The notes beneath the pieces were generated by a model. That model saw nothing but the letters and a program-made list of their open reading frames with translations, had not been told where the DNA came from and searched no databases. The translations under genes and the position numbers were made by a program. From NCBI RefSeq assembly GCF_001816145.1, contig NZ_MDZB01000107.1, positions 1-33,602 of the forward strand: a stretch of DNA of 33,602 nucleotides, read 5' to 3'. The stretch comes from Hymenobacter lapidarius. GTDB lineage: Bacteria > Bacteroidota > Bacteroidia > Cytophagales > Hymenobacteraceae. Below are positions 15,643 to 23,026 of this stretch, piece by piece (within the stretch, counting starts at the first letter, position 1; each line of letters begins with the position of its first letter).

Positions 15643-17583
15643 GTTGGGGCCGCCGCGCACGCCCGCCCGGTTGCCAAACGTGGTGCCGTAGACGCTGGCG
15701 GTCAGGTCCGGGCTTAGCTTTTGAATGAACTGCGTGCCGCCCACGGCGCCGTATTTGCCCGGCGTGATGGGGAACTGCCCCAGCGTTTGGCCAAACAGGT
15801 AGGGGCTGCCCGCCGCGTCCAGCTGCAGAAAATACGCTTGGTCGTAGCCGCTGGTGCCAATGAAAGTAGCGCGCTCCAGGCTGCGCCCGTCCGGGCTGAT
15901 GCGGGCCGCAAAGCCGTCGGCGCTGCCGCCCTGGTACCCGGTGAGGTAGGCCCCGGCAGTAGCCGGGAAGTTGCTGGAAGTGGTACCGCCGCACACGTAC
16001 ACCCGGCCCTGGTTGTCGCGCTGCACCGAGTAGGCAGCGTCGGCGGCGTTGCCGCCCAGGTAGCCGGACCAGGCCACCGCCGTCAGGCCCGCGTTGAGCT
16101 TGCACACCAGCGCATCCGACACGCCCCCGCTGTAGGTGGCATTGAAGCCCAGGGTCCGGCCGGGGAAATTGGCCGAGCTGGTAGCCGCTGCCACGTACAC
16201 GTTGCCGTCGCCATCCAGCAGCACGTCGCTACGGAAGGCGTCGCCGTAGTTGGCGCCAATGGCGGGCGGCTGCGCAATCACGCCGTCGTTGCCCGCGCCG
16301 CCCAGGTAGGTGCTGCCCACCAGCGCGCTGCCGGTGGCGTTGAGGCGCGTCACCACCAGGTCCGAACCGTTGGGCAGCTTGTACTTCTCGCTGCCCTCGC
16401 GGTTGCCGGTCCGGAACGGGTCGAGGGCCGTGCCCCCGCCAAAAACGCGCTGGGCAGCTCCGGTGGTGGTGGGGTAATTGGTCGAAGACGTGCTGCCGCA
16501 CACCACCAGCTCGTTCTGCGCATTCACCACCAGGCTATGCGGGAAATCGGCTTGGTTGCCGCCCAGGTAGGTGGCCCACACCCGCGCCGCCGGGCCCGAT
16601 ACGGCGGTGTTGTATTTGATAAGGGCCATGTCCACGATGCTGCTGAAGCTGGTGCGGAAAGCGCCCGGCGTGGCCGGAAACGCGCCGCCGGTATCAAACA
16701 CAATGCCGCCCGAGTACATGTTGCCCGCGTCGTCATAAGTCGCCGTGAAGCCCCAGTTGTCCGCCGTCGAGCCCGATAAGGTGGAGAACTGCACGGTGGG
16801 GTCGATGGTCAGGGCGCGGGACTTGTCGTAGGCGCCGAGGGCGAAAGTGAGGGTGCGGCCATTGAGTACGTAGCGGCAGGCCACGGGCTGCTGGCGACCG
16901 CGGGCATCGAGCTGCCAGGCCTTAGGGGCCAACTCGGTGGTGGTGCCCACGGTGGTTTTTATCACCAGGTTGCCGTCGATGTTCAGCGCCAGGCTGGTGG
17001 CGCCGTCGTAGCGCAGGGCCACGCGGGCGGGGTTGGCGCGGGGGGCCAGCAGCACGTCGTATTCCAGGTGGTGGCCGGCGTTTTCGTACAGCGTCAGGTC
17101 GATGCCCGGCCACAGCTCGGTGTAGCGCAGCCGCCGGAAGGCGCCCACGTGGCTGGCCCAGCGGGCGGCGTCGGCGCCCACAAAGTAGTTGCGCTCGCCG
17201 GGCGTGGGGGTTTCGGCCGTGAGTCGGCTGCGGGTGTTGGCTTTCTCAAAATGCACCGTGTAAGCGTGCCCCGCAATGTCGCCATCCGGCCGGCCGGTGC
17301 TGGCGGATGCGGCGCCCCGGCCGTTCTCACGGTGGTGGCTGAGCGCGGCGGGGTCCAGGAAGCTGTAGGTGAGGGCGTCGGCCTGCACGTAGAGGCGGCC
17401 GGCCGGTAGGGCGGCTTCGTAGCGCACGCGGCGGTCCCACTGCCCTTTGTTCGGAATAAACTCGAGGCTGGGGTTGCCCGGCTCGATGGAAACCGCGGCC
17501 GCGGGCGTGGCCTGGGCCAGCAGCGCCGGCAGCAGCAACGCGGAAAACAAACGGTGGCAGAGCGTGCGGAAAGGTTGAAGCAT
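15301..17583 (-). CDS. SBBP/DUF7948 beta-propeller surface protein, 3' end missing
   Basis: About 761 genuine residues are present. A signal peptide comes first ([25 protein letters not shown]). The DUF7948-type region begins with [18 protein letters not shown] and includes [20 protein letters not shown] and [21 protein letters not shown] run of SBBP-like propeller repeats then carries the recurring pattern [11 protein letters not shown] / [20 protein letters not shown] / [20 protein letters not shown]. Near the end is [18 protein letters not shown], a conserved block in this family. Such proteins are usually much longer and end in a T9SS or gliding-type C-terminal domain, which is absent here because the gene is cut at about 15301. 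They are thought to be secreted or cell-surface proteins in Bacteroidota; ligand unknown. The open frame continues artificially to 13651. Start is ATG 17583. Confidence 0.8.
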
Positions 17584-17590
17584 AGAGCGC

Positions 17591-17625
17591 GAAAGGTAGA
17601 ACGGGCAAGGGAAACGGTATCAAAA
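17591..17625 (-). promoter_or_regulatory. Possible promoter of the SBBP gene
   Basis: On the minus strand, TTTTG at 17625-17621 is followed after 22 bases by TACCTTTC at 17598-17591, close to the Bacteroidota consensus TTTG / TAnnTTTG. The box lies 7 bases upstream of the ATG at 17583, implying a near-leaderless transcript. Confidence 0.4.
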
Positions 17626-17810
17626 ACCAGGCAGCTCGCCCGGCACTTGCCGGAGTGCCAGGCCGGGTGCAAGCGTGACGCGCAAAATTCGTGCGAGCAG
17701 TGGCCGGCTCAAGGAAGTTGGCCAAAGCCCACCGCCTAAAAACCGGGCGCAATCCAAGTCGATAAAGATAAATAAACTTCTGTTGCCTCGCGGGCTCCCT
17801 TCAGTGCCGC

Positions 17811-17818
17811 TACCTTTG
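17811..17818 (+). promoter_or_regulatory. Possible -7 promoter element before the EEP-family gene
   Basis: TACCTTTG at 17811-17818 matches the phylum -7 consensus, 20 bases upstream of the GTG start at 17838. The nearest TTG upstream (17783-17785) is 25 bases away, somewhat too far, so only the -7 box is well supported. Confidence 0.45.
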
Positions 17819-17837
17819 CGGCCCCGTTTATAATACC

Positions 17838-19025
17838 GTGCGCCGCTCTTTTGCTTTCAAAATCACGCTGCTTACCCTGTTGTGGCTCCTGCTGGCCATT
17901 GCCTGTCAGCAGGTGCCCGCCAAGGTTTTTTGGCCGGTGGTGTTTGGGGCCCTTACCACGCCGGTAGCCCTGGTCCTCACGGTGCTGCTGGCGCTGTACT
18001 GGCTGCGGCGCAACTGGCGGGTGGCGGTGCTGCCCATTGTGGCCTTGGTGCTTACGTGGCCCCACGTGCAGCGCGGCCTGCCCCTGCACCCTTCCTATCT
18101 CAACAGCAAAGTGGAGGTGAAAACGCAGGAGCTGCCCAATGGCCAGACGCTCCGCTCGCCCTTCCTGGCACCTGCATCCCCGGCCAATGTCTCGGTGCTT
18201 TCGGCCAACTGCCGCATCTTCAACGTGTATGCGCAGCTGCGCGACCCGGATTTTGCGTCTTCCAAGGGCTACATCCGCTGGCTGGCCGAAAGCCCGGCCG
18301 ACGTGCTCTGCCTGCAGGAATACTACAACGAACCCCGCGGCTCCCGCGAAGTGGGCGACGTGTTCCGCACCGACGACCGGCTGGGCCGCGTTAGCGGGCG
18401 CCGCTCGTTCATTTCCGTTTCCCTGACCAACGCCATCGGGGCCGAGTTTGGCATGGCCATTTTCGCGCGCTTTCCCATCGTGCGGCGCGGCACCATTGCC
18501 TTCGGCCGCCTCACCCAAAACCACGCCATGTGGGCCGACCTGGCCCGGCCGGCCGGCCGTACCGGCCGCGGCCGCCCCGATACCATTCGGGTTTATAATC
18601 TGCATCTGCAAAGCATGAGCATGGCCGAGGCCGACATCGCCACGGCTACCGGAAGCCAGGCCGGCATGCGCGCCAAAGCGCCCAACCTGCTGCGGCGCTT
18701 CCGCAACGGGGCCGTGGCCCGCGGCGCGCAGGTTGATACCGTGCTGGCTCACATTGCCCGTTCGCCCTACCCCGTGCTGCTGACCGGCGACCTCAACGAC
18801 CTGCCCTATTCCTACGCCTACGACCAGCTGGCCGATGGCCTGCAAAACGCCTGGGCCACCGTGGGCACCGGCATTGGCGCCACGTACAATGGCAAGCTGC
18901 CCGCCCTGCGCATCGACCAGCAGTTTGCCGGCCCCCAGTGGGAGGTGCTGGGCTGCCGCGTGCACCGGGAGATAAACTGGAGCGACCATTTTCCATTGGA
19001 AGCGCTGTATCAGCTTCGCCGTTGA
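17838..19025 (+). CDS. Membrane-anchored endonuclease/exonuclease/phosphatase family protein
   Basis: The 395-residue protein has three N-terminal membrane segments (about 8-27, 31-57 and 61-78) followed by an EEP-fold domain. Key residues of the fold are visible. VLSANCRIFNVY supplies the conserved Asn, ADVLCLQEYYNEP the metal-binding Glu, LLTGDLNDLPYSYAY the Asp and Asn pair, and NWSDHFPLEALY the terminal SDH motif with the catalytic His. This fold hydrolyses phosphodiesters in nucleic acids, phosphoinositides or sphingolipids; the substrate here cannot be told. Topology places the catalytic domain after three helices, probably on the outer face. Membrane-anchored EEP proteins are common in Bacteroidota. 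The start is GTG 17838 (RRSFAFKITLL follows), just after TACCTTTG. Confidence 0.85.
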   Translation: MRRSFAFKITLLTLLWLLLAIACQQVPAKVFWPVVFGALTTPVALVLTVLLALYWLRRNWRVAVLPIVALVLTWPHVQRGLPLHPSYLNSKVEVKTQELPNGQTLRSPFLAPASPANVSVLSANCRIFNVYAQLRDPDFASSKGYIRWLAESPADVLCLQEYYNEPRGSREVGDVFRTDDRLGRVSGRRSFISVSLTNAIGAEFGMAIFARFPIVRRGTIAFGRLTQNHAMWADLARPAGRTGRGRPDTIRVYNLHLQSMSMAEADIATATGSQAGMRAKAPNLLRRFRNGAVARGAQVDTVLAHIARSPYPVLLTGDLNDLPYSYAYDQLADGLQNAWATVGTGIGATYNGKLPALRIDQQFAGPQWEVLGCRVHREINWSDHFPLEALYQLRR

Positions 19026-19152
19026 ACAATCGGAGGTCAGCGTAGCTAAGAACGGATATTTCAGCGGAGCTGAAGGTGGGGTAGTAGATTGGCGTTGTGC
19101 GGCTCGTAAAAGCTTCGTTCAGCTTTCGTGCAACGATTCAACCACCCCCGTC

Positions 19153-19216
19153 CGAGCCGTTGGCTCGAACATCCCCTCCTTACATAAGGAGGGGAGTTTC
19201 CCCCCCGCTACCTTTG
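19153..19216 (+). promoter_or_regulatory. Two hairpins and a TACCTTTG box directly upstream of cysS
   Basis: CGAGCC-GTT-GGCTCG (19153-19167) is followed by the perfect stem CCCCTCCTTA / TAAGGAGGGG (19173-19182 and 19185-19194). TACCTTTG lies at 19209-19216, only 4 bases before the cysS ATG at 19221. If the box is the -7 element, transcription would start at or within a few bases of the ATG, giving a leaderless mRNA. In that case the hairpins lie in promoter DNA, not in the transcript. They may instead belong to a dispersed repeat or end transcripts of the upstream gene. Confidence 0.5.
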
Positions 19217-19220
19217 CGCC

Positions 19221-20705
19221 ATGTCGCTCTCGCTTTACAACACGCTTACCCGTAAAAAAGAAGAATTCCAGCCCGTACACGCGCCCCAGGTGGGCGTGTA
19301 CCTGTGCGGCCCCACCGTGTATAGCGAGGCTCACCTCGGCAACGCCCGCGGGCCGGTGGTGTTCGACGTGCTCACGCGCTACCTGCGCCACCTGAAGTAC
19401 CAGGTGCGCTACGTGCGCAACATCACCGACGTGGGCCATCTGGAAAGCGACGCCGATACCGGCGAGGACAAGATGGAAAAGGCCGCCCGCGCCGCCCGCA
19501 TCGAGCCCATGCAGGTGGCCCAGCACTTCGCCAACCGCTACCGCCAGCACATGATGGCCCTGGGCTGCCTGCCGCCCGACATCGAGCCCCAGGCCAGCGG
19601 CCACATCACCGAGCAAATCGGCATGATTGAAGAAATCATCGCCAACGGCTTCGGCTACGAGGTCAACGGCTCGGTGTATTTCGACGTGCCCAAGTACAAC
19701 GAGGCCCACCGCTACGGGAAGCTCTCGAACCGCAGCATTGAGGACCAGCTGGGCGGTACCCGCGACACCCTGGCCGGCCAGGACGAAAAGCGCAGCCCCC
19801 TGGATTTTGCTCTCTGGAAAAAGGCCTCGCCCGAGCACATTATGCGCTGGCCCTCGCCCTGGGGCGAAGGCTTCCCCGGCTGGCACTTGGAGTGCTCGGC
19901 CATGAGCCGCAAGTACCTCGGCGACCTCTCCGACATCCACGGCGGCGGGCTGGACCTCATGTTCCCGCACCACGAGTGCGAAATTGCGCAATGCCAGGCC
20001 AGCGACACCCACACCGACGAGTCGCGGGTGTGGATGCACAACAACATGATTACCGTGAACGGCACCAAGATGAGCAAAAGCCTGGGCAACTTCGTGCTGC
20101 TCGGCGACCTGTTCAAGGGCCCCACCGGCCCGCTGGCGCAGGGCTATTCGCCCATGGTGGTGCGCTTCTTTTTGCTACAGGCCCACTACCGCTCGCCGGT
20201 GGACGTGAGCGACGACGCCCTGCAAGCCGCCCGCAAAGGCTATCGCAAGCTGATGAACGGCCTGCGCCTGCTGGATAAGCTGGTGGCTACCAGCGAAGGC
20301 GCCGACCTGCCCGGCGACGCCGACCTGCGCAAGCTCACTGCCGACCTCTACACCGGCCTCGACGACGACCTGAACACCGCCCGTAGCATTGCCAGCCTCT
20401 TCAATCTGCTACGCAAGTTCAATACCTTGGCCACCACGCCAGCCGCCCTGGCCGATGTTTCGGCGGCAGCGCTGACGGAGGCCGTGGCTGCCTACCGGAC
20501 CCTCGTAACCGATATTCTGGGCCTGCAGGACGAGCCCCGCGCCAACGCTGAGCAGCTGCTGGAGCTCACGCTCGGCTTCTACGCCGAGGCCAAAGCCGAC
20601 AAAGCCTACGATAAAGTGGATGTGATTCGGGCCGCGCTCAAAGGCCAGGGCATCGTTATCAAAGACACCAAGGCCGGCGTGGAGTGGGCCTATAGCGAGG
20701 AATAA
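19221..20705 (+). CDS. cysS: Cysteine--tRNA ligase
   Basis: The 494-residue product is a full-length class I cysteinyl-tRNA synthetase. The zinc-site Cys and following motif read [19 protein letters not shown], in which HLGN is the HIGH signature variant. [13 protein letters not shown] and [13 protein letters not shown] supply further zinc ligands. The KMSKS loop reads [11 protein letters not shown] near residue 285. A DALR-type helical domain follows ([20 protein letters not shown]). The enzyme charges tRNA-Cys with cysteine in the cytosol. Start is ATG 19221, the first Met of the conserved [16 protein letters not shown] start. It stands alone, with hairpins on both sides; the terminator-like stem at 20760-20780 follows. 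Confidence 0.97.
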   Translation: MSLSLYNTLTRKKEEFQPVHAPQVGVYLCGPTVYSEAHLGNARGPVVFDVLTRYLRHLKYQVRYVRNITDVGHLESDADTGEDKMEKAARAARIEPMQVAQHFANRYRQHMMALGCLPPDIEPQASGHITEQIGMIEEIIANGFGYEVNGSVYFDVPKYNEAHRYGKLSNRSIEDQLGGTRDTLAGQDEKRSPLDFALWKKASPEHIMRWPSPWGEGFPGWHLECSAMSRKYLGDLSDIHGGGLDLMFPHHECEIAQCQASDTHTDESRVWMHNNMITVNGTKMSKSLGNFVLLGDLFKGPTGPLAQGYSPMVVRFFLLQAHYRSPVDVSDDALQAARKGYRKLMNGLRLLDKLVATSEGADLPGDADLRKLTADLYTGLDDDLNTARSIASLFNLLRKFNTLATTPAALADVSAAALTEAVAAYRTLVTDILGLQDEPRANAEQLLELTLGFYAEAKADKAYDKVDVIRAALKGQGIVIKDTKAGVEWAYSEE

Positions 20706-20759
20706 GTTGCCGTTGTTATTCGTTGCTTTGATAGAATAAATCGCCACAATCGTCAGGCT

Positions 20760-20780
20760 CCCCTCTCTTTTGGAGAGGGG
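20760..20780 (+). terminator. Hairpin after cysS, weak terminator or repeat
   Basis: CCCCTCTC (20760-20767) pairs exactly with GAGAGGGG (20773-20780) around TTTTG. No T-run follows, so Rho-independent termination would be weak. It lies between the cysS stop and the M28 lipoprotein start at 20835, and resembles the CCCCTCC stem before cysS. It could be a dispersed G/C-rich repeat. Confidence 0.4.
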
Positions 20781-20834
20781 CCTGCCCCATAGGGGTCCCG
20801 TGAGGTTCACCGTCCGCGCCGTCCCCCTTCTCTC

Positions 20835-21866
20835 ATGAAAATTCGCTCCCTCCGTCTTCCCCTGGCCGCCCTCGCGGGCCTGCTCGTTCTCACCGGTTGC
20901 CCCGATAAGAAAACCACTGAAACCGCGGACACCACCCCGCCCGCCGAAGTGAAGCTGCCCAAGGCCCCGGTCTTCAGCGGCGACTCGGCGTATGCCTTCA
21001 CGGCGAAGCAGGTGGCCTTTGGGCCGCGCGTGCCCAATTCCAAGGCGCACGTGGCCACGGGCGACTGGCTGGTAGCCAAGTTCAAAGGCTATGGCCTGAA
21101 GGTGATGGAGCAGCCCTTTGAGGCGATGACCTTCGATGGCACCATCATCAAGGCGCGCAACATTGTGGCGCAGTTCCAGCCGCAGGCCGCCCGCCGGGTG
21201 GCCATCTTCGCGCACTGGGACACCCGCCCTTTCGCCGACAACGACCCCACTAAGAAAAACGCCCCCATGGACGGTGCCTCCGACGGGGCCAGCGCCGTGG
21301 CCGTGGCCCTGGAAATGGCCCGCGTGCTCAGCCTGCAGCCCGACAGCCTCGCGCCCACCGTGGGCGTCGATTTCATTCTCTTCGACGCCGAAGACTGGGG
21401 TTATGACTCCGGCACCCAGGCCGACCTCAAAAACCAGCTGGACGGAGCCGGCGACTCGTGGTGCCTGGGTTCGCAGTACTGGAGCAAACACCTGTTGCCG
21501 GCCAACTACAAGGCCGAATTTGGGGTGTTGTTTGACATGGTGGGGGCCCGTGGGGCCAAATTCAGCCGCGAGGAGCTCTCGCGGGAGAAAGCGCGTTTTG
21601 CCGTGGATAAAATCTGGAACACCGCCGCCACGCTCGGCTACACCGATTATTTCCTGTTCAACGATTCGCCCGGCATCACCGACGACCACGTGTACACCAA
21701 TCAGGCGGGCATTCCCACGGTCGACATCATCGACCACCTGCCCAACAACCCCGAGCAGTACTTCCCCAACTACCACCACGCCACCACCGACAACATGGCA
21801 ATCATTGACCGCAACACGCTGAAAGCCGTGGGGCAAACGGTGCTGCAGGTGCTGTACCTGGATTAG
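20835..21866 (+). CDS. M28-family zinc peptidase / glutaminyl cyclase-like lipoprotein
   Basis: The 343-residue protein begins with a lipoprotein signal (LPLAALAGLLVLTGC), so mature Cys22 is probably lipidated. The catalytic domain has the M28 two-metal motifs. These are FAHWDTRPFADNDPT (His-x-Asp), MDGASDGASAVAVALEMARV (bridging Asp), DFILFDAEDWGYDSG (catalytic and metal acidic residues) and PNYHHATTDNM (metal His). The short length and the DAEDWG block match the branch that includes glutaminyl-peptide cyclotransferases, which close N-terminal Gln to pyroglutamate. In Bacteroidota these act in the periplasm on exported proteins. Whether this one is a cyclase or an aminopeptidase is not decided by the sequence alone. 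Start is ATG 20835. Confidence 0.85.
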   Translation: MKIRSLRLPLAALAGLLVLTGCPDKKTTETADTTPPAEVKLPKAPVFSGDSAYAFTAKQVAFGPRVPNSKAHVATGDWLVAKFKGYGLKVMEQPFEAMTFDGTIIKARNIVAQFQPQAARRVAIFAHWDTRPFADNDPTKKNAPMDGASDGASAVAVALEMARVLSLQPDSLAPTVGVDFILFDAEDWGYDSGTQADLKNQLDGAGDSWCLGSQYWSKHLLPANYKAEFGVLFDMVGARGAKFSREELSREKARFAVDKIWNTAATLGYTDYFLFNDSPGITDDHVYTNQAGIPTVDIIDHLPNNPEQYFPNYHHATTDNMAIIDRNTLKAVGQTVLQVLYLD

Positions 21867-21888
21867 AACAGGTTACAACCGCGCTTTG

Positions 21889-21933
21889 AGAGGCGGCCGA
21901 CACTTGGGAACGCTCCGGGTGCCGGCCGCCTCT
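21889..21933. terminator. Inverted repeat between convergent genes
   Basis: AGAGGCGGCCGACAC (21889-21903) pairs with GTGCCGGCCGCCTCT (21919-21933) with one mismatch and a 15-base loop. It lies exactly between the ends of the M28 lipoprotein gene (plus) and the LD-carboxypeptidase gene (minus), where a shared terminator is expected. Neither side has a good T-run. Confidence 0.6.
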
Positions 21934-21951
21934 GCTGGTTTAGCCGCGGCC

Positions 21952-22860
21952 CTACGCAACGCTGAGCTGCGCGCCGGCCGTGCCCACCACCAGGCGCGCC
22001 CGTTGGCCCACCACCAGGGCCAAGTTATCGGCCTCGTGCCCTACGGGAAAGCCGTAGCCCACCGGGAAATCATACAGCTGCGCGTAGGAATTGATGGTTT
22101 CCTCGGCGGCGCTGCCGAAGGGAATGGTGTTGTCGCGCATCTGCGAGAAGTGGCCCACCACCAGCCCGGCCAGCCCGGCCAGCTGCCCGCTGCGGTGCAG
22201 GTGCAGCAGCATCCTGTCGATGTGGTAGAGGTACTCGTCGAGGTCTTCCAGGAACAGAATGCGGCCCGCAAAGCTGGCCTGTGAGGCCGTGCCGGTGATG
22301 GTGTGCAGCAGGCTCAGGTTGCCGCCCACCAGTTCGCCGGTGCCGGTGCCGGGGCGGTTGAGCGGGTGCGCCGGGGCTGCAATGGGCAAGGAGGCTTCGC
22401 CGAAAAGGGCCCGACGCAGGCTTTCCAGCGCCGCTTCGCCGCCGGCCTGATGAAACAACACCGGCATGACGCCGTGGATGCTGGCGTGGCCCAGGGCCAG
22501 CAAGTGGCTGTTGAGCACGGTGATGTCGGAGAATCCGGCCACCCATTTGGGCTGCCGGGAAAAGCGGGAAAAGTCCAGGCCGTCCACGATGCGGGCGGTG
22601 CCGTAGCCGCCGCGGGCGCAGAGAATGGCCCGGATGCTGGGGTCGTCGAGCTGCTGCTGGAAGTCGCGGCGGCGCAAGGTGTCGTCGCCGGCAAATTGGT
22701 GGTGGTCGCCGGCAATGGTTTCGCCCAACACCACCTCCAGGCCCCAGCTTTGGAGAGTAGCAATGGCCGGGGCCAGCTCGGCGGCGCTGATTTTGCGGGC
22801 CGGGCTGACGATGGCCACGCGCTGGCCGGGCTGCAGGGCGGGAGGAAACTGAACGGGCAT
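21952..22860 (-). CDS. LD-carboxypeptidase (peptidase family S66)
   Basis: The 302-residue protein matches the S66 family (LdcA/MccF). ALQPGQRVAIVSPARKIS opens the fold, and ILCARGGYGTARIVDGLDFS is the family hallmark. VAGFSDITVLN holds the nucleophile Ser. GNLSLLHTITGT and ILFLEDLDEYLYHIDRML lead to the catalytic Glu, and YGFPVGHEADN supplies the His. LdcA enzymes cut the L,D bond of murein tetrapeptides during cell-wall recycling in the cytosol; MccF relatives inactivate microcin C. Length and the lack of microcin genes favour the recycling role. ATG 22860 is used because MPVQFPPALQPGQ fits the family start; upstream codons reach other possible starts but show no homology. Confidence 0.88.
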   Translation of the reverse strand: MPVQFPPALQPGQRVAIVSPARKISAAELAPAIATLQSWGLEVVLGETIAGDHHQFAGDDTLRRRDFQQQLDDPSIRAILCARGGYGTARIVDGLDFSRFSRQPKWVAGFSDITVLNSHLLALGHASIHGVMPVLFHQAGGEAALESLRRALFGEASLPIAAPAHPLNRPGTGTGELVGGNLSLLHTITGTASQASFAGRILFLEDLDEYLYHIDRMLLHLHRSGQLAGLAGLVVGHFSQMRDNTIPFGSAAEETINSYAQLYDFPVGYGFPVGHEADNLALVVGQRARLVVGTAGAQLSVA

Positions 22861-23026
22861 AGGGAAGCGGGGGAAAGCGGCTGCAAATAACGGAAGCTGT
22901 ATCTTCGAAGCCGCGCCGCTGCAACCGAGCAGCTGCATTCCGGCAGGTCCCAACCCCGAACCGCCCGTGCCGGTTTCACGTCAACCATTCAGGTTTAATA
23001 TCCACATTTATACTGACTCAGACGCT

